Assembly: GCA_021813505.1 (NCBI GenBank)
Contig: JAKAKI010000040.1
Span: 1 to 56,558, forward strand
Direction of reading: 5' to 3'
Origin: a bacterium
Lineage (GTDB): Bacteria > Zixibacteria > MSB-5A5 > WJJR01
DNA length: 56,558 nucleotides
In this document: positions 8,980 through 19,100 of the stretch, in pieces
Numbering within the stretch: position 1 is the stretch's first letter
How the letters are laid out: each line of letters starts with the position of its first letter
The notes under the pieces: generated by a model
The model's input: only the letters and a program-made list of their open reading frames with translations
Database searches by the model: none
Told to the model about the DNA's origin: nothing
Position numbers and translations under genes: made by a program

Positions 8980-9773
8980 ATCTTTGAAGGTGCCTCAACC
9001 CGTCGCCAGTCAGCGTATAAATTATCCATCAGATTGCAGCGATACCCTGACACAGCAACTTGTCCCAGGACACTGTGCAAAGCTGCCGCCAGCTCCCGAT
9101 GTTCATCATCGCTCATCTCAAACCCGTACGCCTTGCTGTCCCCACGGGCCTCGTGTGGGTAAGGCGGATCACAATAAAAGAGAGTACTTCTGTCATCGTA
9201 AAGGCGGATTACTTCCAATGCTGGGCGGTTTTCTATCTGGACTCTAAGAAGTCGCTCCGCGATCTCTGGGAGAGATTCCACACTCCCCAGCCAGCGAGAT
9301 ACCACCCCTGACATACCGGCCCGGCTCGTACTCTTACAGTTTGCCCACCGTCCGAGTGATGCGGTCTGCGCCAAGCCAGTTCTGACTTGCCTGGCGCGAA
9401 CGAAGAATCGGCGCGCTCTTTCCAGGTCGGACAATTTCTTTCCGTTTCCATGCAAAGAAAGGTAGAACTCCTCCCGCGAAAACGGGGTCAGCGCGATCGC
9501 TCGGAGAAGTTTGACGTTTTGATTGCGGAGAACCCGAAAGAAATTCGCAACTTCGCCATCAATGTCATTATACGTTTCCACGGGTGAGGTCTGCCTATTA
9601 AGGAGTACAGCGGCTGAACCTCCAAATGGCTCACAGTAGTGATGGCAGTCGGGCAATAGGGGAAGAAGCCAGCCCAAATGGCTAAACTTGCCCCCGTACC
9701 AGCCGAAAACTATTCTCTTTCGGGTAGCACCAGGGTATGTCCCTTGGGGAGCGGACTGCGCGAGCCGAAACAT
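8928..9773 (-). CDS. D12-class DNA adenine-N6 methyltransferase
   Basis: This is a Dam-like methylase of about 281 residues that transfers methyl from SAM to adenine N6 in its target. Motifs in D12 order are FGWYGGK (motif X), EPFGGSAAVL (motif I, SAM site), YNDIDGEVANFF, and the catalytic FYCDPPYPHE (motif IV DPPY). It ends with the usual RTEALWMNY. ATG 9773 puts the FGWYGGK motif near residue 23 as expected. The same frame also opens with TTG at 9836, giving 302 residues. It overlaps the nuclease gene by 52 bases, so this is the protecting half of an R-M pair. Pairing of a D12 adenine methylase with a SacI-family nuclease is unusual to my knowledge. Confidence 0.88.
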   Translation of the reverse strand: MFRLAQSAPQGTYPGATRKRIVFGWYGGKFSHLGWLLPLLPDCHHYCEPFGGSAAVLLNRQTSPVETYNDIDGEVANFFRVLRNQNVKLLRAIALTPFSREEFYLSLHGNGKKLSDLERARRFFVRARQVRTGLAQTASLGRWANCKSTSRAGMSGVVSRWLGSVESLPEIAERLLRVQIENRPALEVIRLYDDRSTLFYCDPPYPHEARGDSKAYGFEMSDDEHRELAAALHSVLGQVAVSGYRCNLMDNLYADWRRVEAPSKMCHSSKGSRTEALWMNY

Positions 9774-10071
9774 CTCTCCCGCTAGGATCGGTGATGGCCG
9801 TCTTCTCTTTGCGATCTTTGGCCTCCTTGATTTCAAGACTAAGGACTCGCTGTCGGTTTCGCAATCACTTTTGTTGCCCGGGTGAGAATTCTTTGTTCCC
9901 TATTCCAGCCGGCATAAATGCGTTCAACGTTCAACTCTCTTGCGCCCAGCAAGCCTGCACGTGGGGCGATGGTTGGCTTGCATTCTTGGTGCAACTGGCT
10001 ATTTTGATCATGTGGAATCGTCAGGCCCAATTTCAGGTGGAAGGGTCGATCAGGCTTCCTCCGCGTTCCGC

Positions 10072-11436
10072 ATGCCCCGCGTCGGCGAAGTGGTTGAGCT
10101 GACAATCGACGACTGGGGCGACAAGGGACGGGGGATCGCGCGAGTTGGCCGGATGGTTGTGCTGACCGATCGCGGACTTCCCGGCGACCGGGTACGCGCC
10201 AGGATTGCTGGACGGCGGCAGCGGCATATGATCGCCGAAGTCGCTGAGATTCTGATCCCCTCCCCTCAGCGTGTTGATCCACCCTGCCGCCACTTTGGGC
10301 TCTGCGGTGGCTGCCGTCTTTTGGATCTGGAATACAACCAGCAATTGGCGGACAAAGTCCGGCACATGCGCGAGCAGTTGCGTCGCATCGGGAAGATCGA
10401 GGACTTGCCGGAGATCGAGACGATTGCGTGTGATCCGCCCTTTCGGTATCGGAACAAAATGGAATTCTCGTTTGGCGGCGTATCCGGTGCCAACTTGCAT
10501 CTGGGACTCCACCCGCGGGAGAACTTCATCGATGCGTTCAATCTCGAGGAATGCTGGCTGACCCATGAGTCGGTTGCCCGGGTTGTTGGAGTTGTCCGCG
10601 AGTACTTTTCCCAGAGGAACGAACAACCGTACCACCCGGAATTGCACACCGGCTTCCTGCGTTTTTGCGGCGTGCGTCTGGGTGTCGCCACCGGCGAAAT
10701 CCTCGTCAACTTGATCACCGCCGACCGGCCATGGGATGACGCCAGGGAATTTGGCGAGTGCCTGCGTACCCGCTGCCCCGAGGTTACGACCGCGATATGG
10801 ACGGTCAATGCGCAGCGCGCCAACATTGCCTCCGGTGACGTGCGCACGGTCTTCTTTGGCCGCGGGAATCTTCTGGAGAAACTGGGCCCATACGAATTCG
10901 AGATCGCCCCCATGGGGTTTTTCCAGGTGAACACACGGCAGGCGGAGAAGCTGTTTGGCCGGGTGGCAACGTGGGCTGCGAACGGGGCGACCGACGAGAT
11001 CCTCGATTTGTACAGCGGTGCGGGAGCGATTTCGCTTTTCCTGTCGCCCCCCGCCCAGAAAGTGACCGCCGTCGAGTCGCACGCCGAATCGGTGGAGGCC
11101 GCCCGTCGAAACGCCGAGCGGAATGGCGTGACCAATTGCGATTTTGTCACCGGCGATGTGCTCGAATTCCTGCGTGCCCGTGTGACGCCGGGAGTTTCTC
11201 TGCCAACCGTCGTCATTGATCCGCCCCGGGCCGGTCTGCACCCCAAGGCTGTCAAGACCCTGATCTCGGTGCGTCCTGCGCGCATCGTTTATGTCTCCTG
11301 CAATCCACCGAATATGGCGCGGGACCTGGAGATGATGGGCAAGAGTTATCGTGTGACCTCCCTGGCGGCGGTCGACATGTTTCCTCACACCCCCCACGTG
11401 GAGGCGGTAGCGTTGCTGGAAGCGAGGGGCGATTGA
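10072..11436 (+). CDS. rlmD: 23S rRNA (uracil-5-)-methyltransferase, RlmD/RumA type
   Basis: This 454-residue class I SAM enzyme methylates U1939-type uridines of 23S rRNA (RlmD) or a related tRNA/rRNA uracil. It has an N-terminal TRAM domain (GEVVELTIDDWGDKGRGIARV) and the [4Fe-4S] cysteines in CRHFGLCGGC, with a likely fourth in NLEECWL. The SAM fold has LDLYSGAGAISLFL, then VIDPPRAGL, and the catalytic cysteine is in YVSCNP. The general base Glu is in HVEAVALL. The open frame extends upstream to 9940, but ATG 10072 gives the standard TRAM start. Uracil C5 methylases of this family vary in target, so the exact base is uncertain. It is the first housekeeping gene after the R-M pair. Confidence 0.9.
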   Translation: MPRVGEVVELTIDDWGDKGRGIARVGRMVVLTDRGLPGDRVRARIAGRRQRHMIAEVAEILIPSPQRVDPPCRHFGLCGGCRLLDLEYNQQLADKVRHMREQLRRIGKIEDLPEIETIACDPPFRYRNKMEFSFGGVSGANLHLGLHPRENFIDAFNLEECWLTHESVARVVGVVREYFSQRNEQPYHPELHTGFLRFCGVRLGVATGEILVNLITADRPWDDAREFGECLRTRCPEVTTAIWTVNAQRANIASGDVRTVFFGRGNLLEKLGPYEFEIAPMGFFQVNTRQAEKLFGRVATWAANGATDEILDLYSGAGAISLFLSPPAQKVTAVESHAESVEAARRNAERNGVTNCDFVTGDVLEFLRARVTPGVSLPTVVIDPPRAGLHPKAVKTLISVRPARIVYVSCNPPNMARDLEMMGKSYRVTSLAAVDMFPHTPHVEAVALLEARGD

Positions 11437-11491
11437 ATCGCGTGGTTCGTGACGCCACGATGAATTATATTCGCCGCGTGAGGCAGCGGCG

Positions 11492-11977
11492 ATGACCGAC
11501 ATGCTCTATGCACCCTGGCGGGAGGAGTTCATCCTCGGACCGAAAGAGGAAGGGTGCATCTTTTGCCAACCGGGCAAACGCAAAGGGGTTCGTGAGTTCA
11601 TTCTCCATAAAGGCCGGCGTGCCTTTGTGGTGATGAACCGGTACCCGTACAATTCCGGGCATCTGATGGTCGTCCCCAACCGTCATCTGGCGCAGTTGGA
11701 GGAACTGAGCTCAGCGGAGCGCAATGAGTTGATGAGTCTGGTTACGCTCTCGTCACGCGTGCTCAACGAGACCATCAAGCCCGAGGGACTGAATCTCGGG
11801 ATGAACCTTGGCCGGGCGGCCGGTGCGGGCATCGCCGGTCATCTGCATATCCACCTTGTACCGCGTTGGGTGGGTGACACGAACTTCATGCCCGCCCTCT
11901 TCGACACGCGCGTTGTCTCGGTGGACACGATCAAGCTTTGCCAGAAGCTCAAGGCGGCGTTTCGCAAGTCCGCCTGA
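11492..11977 (+). CDS. HIT family hydrolase (Ap4A phosphorylase-like)
   Basis: This 161-residue histidine-triad protein has the HIT motif GHLHIHLVPRW (H-x-H-x-H) near residue 118. An N-terminal pair CIFC may bind zinc. The family hydrolyses or phosphorolyses nucleoside phosphate-X bonds such as diadenosine polyphosphates or AMP-lysine. The long N-terminal stretch MLYAPWREEFI and the ending TRVVSVDTIKLCQKLKAAF are typical of the bacterial Ap4A-phosphorylase-like subgroup. It lies 55 bases after rlmD on the same strand. Substrate cannot be told from sequence. Confidence 0.88.
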   Translation: MTDMLYAPWREEFILGPKEEGCIFCQPGKRKGVREFILHKGRRAFVVMNRYPYNSGHLMVVPNRHLAQLEELSSAERNELMSLVTLSSRVLNETIKPEGLNLGMNLGRAAGAGIAGHLHIHLVPRWVGDTNFMPALFDTRVVSVDTIKLCQKLKAAFRKSA

Positions 11978-12233
11978 CAACAAATCGGCTCTCTCCGCAA
12001 ACTTGGACTGATCGCTTTGTGTGACAGTGACTTATGGCGAGTCATGTCGGGATTACCATCGTGCCGCCAAGTGCTTGGTTCTGACGGGCTTCGGTAATCC
12101 AACCTCTGGCCCTTGGCGCCGTGGCCGTCTTGAATTCAGCGCCCGAATCAGATAGATTGCTTCTAAGCGTCGATACCTGACGGCGTTTGGCGGGCGCGGG
12201 TTGTGAATACCCGATAGCGCCGTTGCTTGGATC

Positions 12234-13703
12234 ATGAGAGTCCCACGCAAAAGCGAGTTGGAGCGACTGCAAGGTCTTTACAAGACCGATGCGAAGATCG
12301 CCGAGGTGCTCAATGTTCAGGAGTACCTGGTCGCGTATTGGCGCCGAAAGAAGCGCATCGCGCGCTTCAGTGCGCCGAAGTTCTCCTTTCAGCAGATTTC
12401 CGAAATGTGGGCACGATTCGGTGACGACTTCCGCTGCGGCCGTGAGCTGAATATTTCCAAAGCGGCGTTCTATAGCTGGCGCCGCAAGTATGAACTGAAA
12501 GATCGCCCGGCCTTTCTGAAGCTGGAGCAACTCGAGTTACGTCTCGCGGGAGGGGAAGCAGCGTCTGAACCGCCGGCGCTGGCGACTCCGCGGACGGCGT
12601 CACAGAAGATCTTCCAGCGTTGCCGATCCGAATTCCCAACTGCTGCAACCGCTGCCGACTGGCGGCTGGCATCGTCACCGGATGCTCCTCAAGGGTATGT
12701 CGCATTGAGTCCAGGAGCAGAGATGCTTTGGCCACGAACCGCGGCGCAATCGGAGACTTTGCCGATCAATGAGATTCAGCACTCGACTTGGATCTCGCCA
12801 GATTTTGGTGCGATTGACTGGCAGTTGATCGAGTCGCATGCGATCCTGCCGGGGAAGTTCCTGGTTGGACCGCCGGGCATTGCACCGGGGATCGGCGGGA
12901 TCGCCTGCCTGGTCTTGGATGAGGAATCGGCGCATTCGCTCCCGCGAGTCGTCAAAGTCGAACTGACCCGGAAACTTGTCGGCAGAATGGAAGTCGAAGA
13001 CATTATCGCCGACGCCCTGGCTCAGGAAGCCGACAGCGACTGGACTGGGGCAATTGTCGAGTTTCTTGGTGGGCCTATCGAGCGCCTTTCGCTGGACCGA
13101 AAAGTGAAGTTGTGCTCATTGGCAGTTGCCTTCGGCGCGAAGGCAGCGTTGTGCGCATTTGACGATGTCATCCGCCGCCACTTCGGGGGGTTGTTGAAAG
13201 GTCATTTCCCTCTCTGCCATCCGGACCGGACCGCGGATTACGATGGCGAGCAATTCATTGAAGGGCGGAGTGTAGATCAACGTGTCATTGTCTTCGTGAA
13301 CGACCACCGTCCCGAGGTTAGGGTGCCGCATGATCTGCCTGGCGGAGGCGTCATCATCGGTCCGGGTGCGCTACCGTACGAGATTGAATTGGCCGCAGAG
13401 CTGCTCCGTGGACGGCGCATTCCTGCTGAAATGCCGTTTCTCGTGGTTCCGGCGACGCCTTCTGTTTACCGCATGGCACAACGGCGCGGCTGGGCCGATA
13501 TGATCGTCGCGGCGGGTGGTTCCGTTATTGACGTGGGGCTGGCAAGACGGCTCGGGACGGCGAGTCTGTTGACTCTCGGATCAGGCGGGCGTGGCAGCGT
13601 CTGGTGTACAACTCCGCCATCGTCACCAGTCGGCGCTGACCAGCCAACGGTGGTCGTGGGAAGTGTTCATGCCGCCATCGACCAACTTGGACCACTGTTC
13701 TAA
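12234..13703 (+). CDS. HTH-fused aconitase-like protein lacking the cluster-cysteine motifs
   Basis: This 489-residue protein has two parts. Residues 1-95 hold two helix-turn-helix-like units, each ending in a YWRRKK or YSWRRKYEL motif (about 17-41 and 50-88). From about 120 it follows the aconitase/LeuC fold: TASQKIFQRC, LPGKFLVGPPG, then KVELTRKLVGRMEVEDIIADAL, SLDRKVKLCSLAVAFGAKAAL and PFLVVPATPSVYRMAQRRG. The [4Fe-4S] ligands are missing: the GSCTN position reads IIGPGALPYE (374-383), and the GCxxC position reads GGSVIDVG (428-435). Hydratase activity is therefore unlikely. It looks like a DNA-binding regulator that reuses a dead isomerase fold, perhaps to sense a metabolite. The role is inference. 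ATG 12234 follows no strong RBS. Confidence 0.65.
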   Translation: MRVPRKSELERLQGLYKTDAKIAEVLNVQEYLVAYWRRKKRIARFSAPKFSFQQISEMWARFGDDFRCGRELNISKAAFYSWRRKYELKDRPAFLKLEQLELRLAGGEAASEPPALATPRTASQKIFQRCRSEFPTAATAADWRLASSPDAPQGYVALSPGAEMLWPRTAAQSETLPINEIQHSTWISPDFGAIDWQLIESHAILPGKFLVGPPGIAPGIGGIACLVLDEESAHSLPRVVKVELTRKLVGRMEVEDIIADALAQEADSDWTGAIVEFLGGPIERLSLDRKVKLCSLAVAFGAKAALCAFDDVIRRHFGGLLKGHFPLCHPDRTADYDGEQFIEGRSVDQRVIVFVNDHRPEVRVPHDLPGGGVIIGPGALPYEIELAAELLRGRRIPAEMPFLVVPATPSVYRMAQRRGWADMIVAAGGSVIDVGLARRLGTASLLTLGSGGRGSVWCTTPPSSPVGADQPTVVVGSVHAAIDQLGPLF

Positions 13704-13757
13704 GACTCCCTGACACAATGAGTGTATAGACGGGCGAACGTGTGTTATCCCTGCACC

Positions 13758-13826
13758 GTCACTCCCGCGAAAGCGGGAATCCAGCGCGTGAGGGCAGGAC
13801 TGGATTCCCGCCTTCGCGGGAATGAC
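13758..13826. repeat. GTCATTCCCGCGAA-type palindromic repeat
   Basis: The left arm 13758-13783 (GTCACTCCCGCGAAAGCGGG, then AATCCA) and right arm 13801-13826 (TGGATTCCCGCCTTCGCGGG, then AATGAC) are near-perfect reverse complements. This is the widespread intergenic palindrome whose translation reads TPAKAGIQ. It lies between the HTH-aconitase gene and the convergent lpxH gene. Confidence 0.92.
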
Positions 13827-13877
13827 GAAACAGAGGTTCTCGCTGATAGCAGGCGATCCTTCATTCTGTTAGAGCCT

Positions 13878-14639
13878 CTAAGTGCCTGCAGGGGTGACAG
13901 GAGTTCCGCTCCAAGCATCGAGATGGAATTCCCCATCTTGCAGCCGAACGTAATTGAATTTCTCGAAGAATTCCCCGGAGTTGACCCACCAGCCGCTGCC
14001 CAGGCGTTTTACCCAACTCTGGTGAATGTGTCCCATGATCACGGCGTCATAGCCGCTGGCGAGTTGTGCCTGCGCCACTTCGTCGTATTCTCCGACGAAC
14101 TTCGGTTCCCGCGACGATGTGAGTTCCCGCGACCGCTTCGAGGAGAAGTTCGCCAGGGCGAACGCCCAATCAGCCGGTAGCAGCTTGTAGAGGGCAATAT
14201 TGGGCCCGAATCGAAGGATCCGCCGGAGCACCCGGTATCCCCGGTCTGATTTGGCTTTGCCGTCGCCATGGGAAATCAGGATGCGCAGTCCCTGCCGGGT
14301 GACCGTCAGATCGCCTCGGTGGACAGTCGCTCCCAATTCGCCGGCAAAGTAATCGGCGGCCCAAATGTCGTGATTGCCCAACAGCATGTGAAATGAACCG
14401 CCTCCTGCCGTGAACTGACGAATGGCGGCCAGGACTCTGACGGAAACCTTGGGAACCCAGTGCTTGTACTCAAACCAAAAGTCAAAGAGATCGCCGAGGA
14501 AGAAGACCTCGGCTTTGGTCTGGACCGCAAACTCCAGGAAGCTGACAAATCGGTCGACTTTCACTGCCTCCCGGCCCGGGTCATGCGCACCCAAATGAGC
14601 ATCGGAAAAGATCAGAATCGGCGAATCTGCGGTTGCCAT
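13878..14639 (-). CDS. lpxH: LpxH-like metallophosphoesterase
   Basis: This 253-residue calcineurin-like phosphoesterase has the full metal-site series: FSDAHLG, LGDLFDFWFEY, LLGNHDIWA, LISHGDGK and IMGHIHQ. The FDFWFEYKHWVPK and SHGD-DRGYR patterns match UDP-2,3-diacylglucosamine hydrolase, which makes lipid X in lipid A synthesis at the inner face of the membrane. It would support an LPS-bearing Gram-negative envelope. The open frame runs upstream to 15056, but ATG 14639 gives the family start. The extension overlaps the divergent murA and is discarded. A broader UDP-sugar phosphoesterase role is possible because LpxH paralogues are common. Confidence 0.82.
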   Translation of the reverse strand: MATADSPILIFSDAHLGAHDPGREAVKVDRFVSFLEFAVQTKAEVFFLGDLFDFWFEYKHWVPKVSVRVLAAIRQFTAGGGSFHMLLGNHDIWAADYFAGELGATVHRGDLTVTRQGLRILISHGDGKAKSDRGYRVLRRILRFGPNIALYKLLPADWAFALANFSSKRSRELTSSREPKFVGEYDEVAQAQLASGYDAVIMGHIHQSWVKRLGSGWWVNSGEFFEKFNYVRLQDGEFHLDAWSGTPVTPAGT

Positions 14640-14804
14640 GTTCGCGCCCACAATCCGAATATAACCGTAACGCCTCCCTACGTAAATGAAATGGGCCGGG
14701 GCGGGCCGCAATCGCACCTTGACAGTATGGGGCGTCTGTGCCAATATGCCCCGCGGCGCGGGAATGGTCTTGCGCCGATCACGTGAACATCCTGAGGAGT
14801 TGAC
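14640..14804. promoter_or_regulatory. Divergent lpxH-murA spacer
   Basis: This 165-base spacer between two divergently transcribed envelope genes must carry both promoters. I see no unambiguous -35/-10 pair. A GAGGAG site for murA is at about 14794-14799. Confidence 0.4.
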
Positions 14805-16070
14805 TTGGATAAGTTCGTTGTGCAGGGGGGGAGGCGGCTGTCGGGCGCGGTCAATGTGGCGCCTTCGAAGAATGCGACGCTGCCGATTATTTGTGCGGCC
14901 ATGCTGGCGGACTCCGGCAAGACTGTCTTGACCGAAATTCCGGACTTGGTCGACATCCGTACGACCGTGGCGGTGGTGAACTACCTGGGCGGCAAGGCTG
15001 ACTACGATTCGGCGACAAAGATTCTCACGATCGAAGCGGCCAATCTGTCGAAGCACGATGTGCCCTACGATCTCATGCGGCGGATGCGGGCATCGTTCCT
15101 CTTCTTGGGCGCTCTGCTCGGACGGATGCGCAAGGCGCGTGTTTCACTTCCGGGCGGGTGCGCCTTCGGGCCGCGGCCGGTCGATTTGCATCTCAAAGGA
15201 TTTCAGGCGTGCGGGGTGGAGTTCGAAGACGACCACGGATACATTCGTTGTGATGGCGCGAAGATGAAAAGCGGAACTTTTGTCTTTGACCGGCCCACTC
15301 ACACAGGCACCGAGAATCTGATGATTGGGATGGCACTGATTCCGGGTGAGACGCTGCTCGTAAACGCCGCCTGCGATCCGGAAATCGCCGACGTGGCCGA
15401 GTTCCTCAACAAGATGGGCGCCAAGATCCAGGGTGCGGGCACGGCAACCATTCGCATCACCGGCGTCAAGCGCTTGCGCGGGGTCGAGTATCAACCGATT
15501 CCGGATCGGCTGGAAGCGGGAACGTTCATGATCGCTGCCGCGATGACCCGCGGCACCGTGGAGGTCCGCGGCGTCGAGCCGACCCATCTCGAAGCAGTCA
15601 CTGGCAAATTGCAGGAGATGGGTGTGCAAATCACGGCGACCAAGAAACGCCTGACAGCCAAAGGTCCGGCAAAGCTCTGGCCGACCCAGATCGTCACATT
15701 CCCCTACCCGGGATTCCCGACCGATCTACAGCCGGCCATGCTGGCTCTGCTCACGGTCGCCGACGGCGCTTCCATGGTCACCGAGACTGTCTTTCCCAAC
15801 CGGTTCGGCCATGCCATGGAATTCGCCCGGATGGGCGCTGACGTTCGTGTCGCGGGCAATGAAGCCCGGGTGGCCGGGGTACCGCGGCTGCGCGGCACCA
15901 CCGTCATGGCAGCGGATATCCGTGCCGGAGCGGGACTTGTCGAGGCGGCGCTGGCGGCTGAGGGAACCTCGGAAATCCTGCGTGTCTACCACATCGACCG
16001 CGGGTACGATCACTTGGAAGATAAGTTCGCACAACTGGGCGCCGACATCAAACGTGAGAAGGCCGAATAG
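14805..16070 (+). CDS. murA: UDP-GlcNAc 1-carboxyvinyltransferase
   Basis: This 421-residue cytosolic enzyme adds enolpyruvate from PEP to UDP-GlcNAc, the first committed step of peptidoglycan synthesis. The start is the usual FVVQGGRRLSGAVNVAPSKNA. The catalytic, fosfomycin-reactive cysteine is Cys119 in LPGGCAFGPRPVD, and the substrate Asp is in EAGTFMIAAAMT and FPTDLQPAM. It is full length for the family. Translation starts at TTG 14805 with GAGGAG 5 bases upstream. It is divergent from the LpxH-like gene. Because Cys119 is present, fosfomycin sensitivity at the target would be expected from family knowledge. Confidence 0.95.
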   Translation: MDKFVVQGGRRLSGAVNVAPSKNATLPIICAAMLADSGKTVLTEIPDLVDIRTTVAVVNYLGGKADYDSATKILTIEAANLSKHDVPYDLMRRMRASFLFLGALLGRMRKARVSLPGGCAFGPRPVDLHLKGFQACGVEFEDDHGYIRCDGAKMKSGTFVFDRPTHTGTENLMIGMALIPGETLLVNAACDPEIADVAEFLNKMGAKIQGAGTATIRITGVKRLRGVEYQPIPDRLEAGTFMIAAAMTRGTVEVRGVEPTHLEAVTGKLQEMGVQITATKKRLTAKGPAKLWPTQIVTFPYPGFPTDLQPAMLALLTVADGASMVTETVFPNRFGHAMEFARMGADVRVAGNEARVAGVPRLRGTTVMAADIRAGAGLVEAALAAEGTSEILRVYHIDRGYDHLEDKFAQLGADIKREKAE

Positions 16071-16179
16071 GCGACAGAAGGGCTGGGCGCTTCTGTGGAA
16101 CAATCCGCCCGGCAACGGGTTAAAGTAGATTGCTGAGGCCGTCCCCGCCGACCTCCTTGTGCAGGTGGTGCGAATCTCA

Positions 16180-19100
16180 ATGTCAAACTCGATACTCGTG
16201 AGCGGTGCGCCGGCGAAGGCCAGAGCTTTCAGGTCAAAATACGTCTTGTTCTCGCGGCTGCCGCTTCTGCTACTGGCCGCCGGCGTGTTGCTCCTTTTGG
16301 CATCGCCGGCGTCCGGCCAGGACGAAGGCTTCGGCAAGAACAAGGTCCAATACCGCGACTTCCATTGGACCATCATCTCGTCGGACCATTTCGACATCTA
16401 CTACTACGAGAACGGATATGACCTGGCGGTCTTCGCCGCGACGCAACTGGAGTCGGCGTACGTGACTGTCTCCGCCCAGCTCAATCATCGCCTGAGCAAG
16501 CGCGTCCCCGTCATTCTGTACCAATCGCACAACGAGTTTCAACAAACGAACATCACCAGCAGCCTGCTGGACGAAGGGGTTGGCGGATTCACCGAGACAT
16601 TCAAGAATCGCATGGTGATGCCGTTCATGGGATCGTACGAAGAATTCCGGCACGTGCTTCATCACGAGCTAACCCACGCGGTGACGTTTGATCTTCTCTA
16701 CGGGCGCGGGATCGGATCAATTCTGTCGCAACGCACTCTTTTCCCCGAACCACTGTGGTTTGCCGAAGGATTCGCGGAATATTCCTCCCGCCACGGGTGG
16801 GACACATTTGCCGACATGGTGCTCCGCGATGCGACCGTGCATGGATATCTCGTCCCACTCGATTTGGTGGACGGCTACCTGGCGTACAAAGAAGGCCAGT
16901 CCGCCGTTCTCTATCTGGCGGAGCGGTACGGCGAAGAGAAGATACCGGAGGTGTTGTCCAAGGGCCGTTTTGAGTCGAGTCTCGACAACTCCCTGAAGAA
17001 GGCCATCGGGATGGGCAGTAAGGAGTTCACCGAGGAGTGGGAAAAGCGCCTGCGCAAGGAATACTGGCCGGAGATATCTGCTCGCGAGGAACCCAAGGAT
17101 TTTGCGAAGCAACTGACTGATCATGAGAAGGACGGTTCCTACTTCAACGATAAGCCGGTGTTTTCGCCACGGGGTGACCGCATCGCCATCTTCAGCGAGC
17201 GCGCCGATTACACCGAGGTCAATATCATCTCTGCCGTCGACGGAAAACGTCTGCGGCGGGTACTCAAGGGCGGGAGTACCGACCGGTTCGAATCGCTGCA
17301 CTCATTTGTGTCGGGCATGAGTTTCTCCCCGGATGGTGAGTCGATTGCGCTCATCGCCAAGTCCCGGGGATCCGATGCCCTGTTTCTCATCAGCGTGGAT
17401 GGGAAGCAAAAAGACCGGACTCTGGATCTGGGTTTCTCGTCTATGAGCTCTCCGTGTTTCTCGCCTGACGGGAAATCGATTGTCGTAACTGCGCGCAAGG
17501 ACGAACGCAACGATTTGTACCTCGTCGACGTGGCGAGCGGCAGCCTGACGCGGCTGACCGATGATCGCTTCGATGAGCAGGATGTCCGGTTCGATGCCAC
17601 AGGGACACGAATCGTGTTCGCTTGTGACCGTCCGTCCAATGACTCCACGCCGCTTCTGATTCCGCAGCCGCAGGACCCCGTGACATTCGCCTTTGGCCGG
17701 TACAACATTTTTGAAGCGGACCTGACCACACACATGGTCCATCCGCTGACCGACGATGACGCCGAAGACAAGACGCCGGTGTTTGCTCCCGATGGACGAC
17801 GTGTGTGCTATGTTTCCAACAAGAATGGGATCTACAATCTCTACCTGATCGATTCGATTGGCGCCAAGCCGTATCCGATCACCGATGCGCTCTCCGGCTG
17901 CTTTTCACCGGCGTGGTCGCCCGATGGCCAGAGCATCGCGTTTACCGCGTTCTTCAAGGCGGGGTTCGATGTCTTCCTGATGAAGGAAATCCGCCCGAAG
18001 GTTGCCGGCGGTGGGGAACTGGCGCCGACGGCGTTTGTCCGGCGTTTGACCGGGCTTGACTCGGCGCACTTTGTCCTCAAGAAGACCCCGTCCTGGGAGG
18101 AACGCGCTCCCAAGATTCTCAGCGAGGATCTTGAGTTTACGTCATTCGTACAGAAGGCGGAGACGCCGCTGCGGCGCCGGGCGCTGTTCTCCGATTCCAC
18201 GCAAGCCACTGACACCGGCGCCATCGCCGGGAGGCCCGAGAGTACTCTCACCTCGATGCCGCTGCCGCCAACCACGGATACGACGGTCCGGACGGCGGTT
18301 GTAGACACCGGGTTGACAGCCGGTCATCGGGGACGTCCGCCGAGTGTGACGGACAGCACCAAACTCGCGTCCGCCGACACGACCGCTGGCAAAGGGCCCA
18401 GACAGTACGTGCCCCACAAGTACAAGCTGAAGTTCAGTCCCGATCTGGTCACCGGCGGATTGGGGTACAGCACGTTTTTCGGACTGCGGGGCCAATCGTA
18501 TTTCGTGATTTCCGATTACATGGGGGATCACCAGATATTCATCGCCACCGACCTGGTCAACACCATCGATCAGTCAAACCTGCAGGCGTACTATCTCTAC
18601 TCGCCCAAACGAATCGACTACGGTTTCGGGATTTTCCATTCGAAATATTATTATGCCTATTCAGACTCAACCGACCATTTGTTCTCTGACCGTACCTATG
18701 GATTCCTCGCCAATGCGGCGAGGCCCTTCTCCAAGTTTACGCGGCTGCAGTTGGACGGGATGATGCTCTTCGTCGACCGCAAGTTTCTCTCCGGTGAACC
18801 CGGGCCCAATGATCAATCGGACCGTGTTGGTCTGGGCGCACTGTCTTTAGTGCATGATGACGTCACGTGGGGATTCACCGGGCCGGCCAATGGACGGCGG
18901 TACCGGGCTTCAGTCGAAATCGCTCCCGACGGATTGGCGCGGCATATCTCCTACCGGGCGTTTACGATGGACTTTCGCCAGTACGCGCGGATCGGCGGAC
19001 GGTACAGCTTCGCATGGCGCGGCGCCTTCGGCTTTTCGGGCGGTAAGACGCCGAAGCGGTTCTATCTCGGCGGTGTCGACAACTGGATTGGCTCCACCGT

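Noticed and set aside
10033-11502. 489-codon minus-strand frame
   Set aside because: Antisense shadow of rlmD, whose motifs are complete. High GC keeps the opposite frame open.
14640-15056. 139-residue N-terminal extension of the LpxH-like gene
   Set aside because: Overlaps the divergent murA and adds no family feature; ATG 14639 is the natural start.
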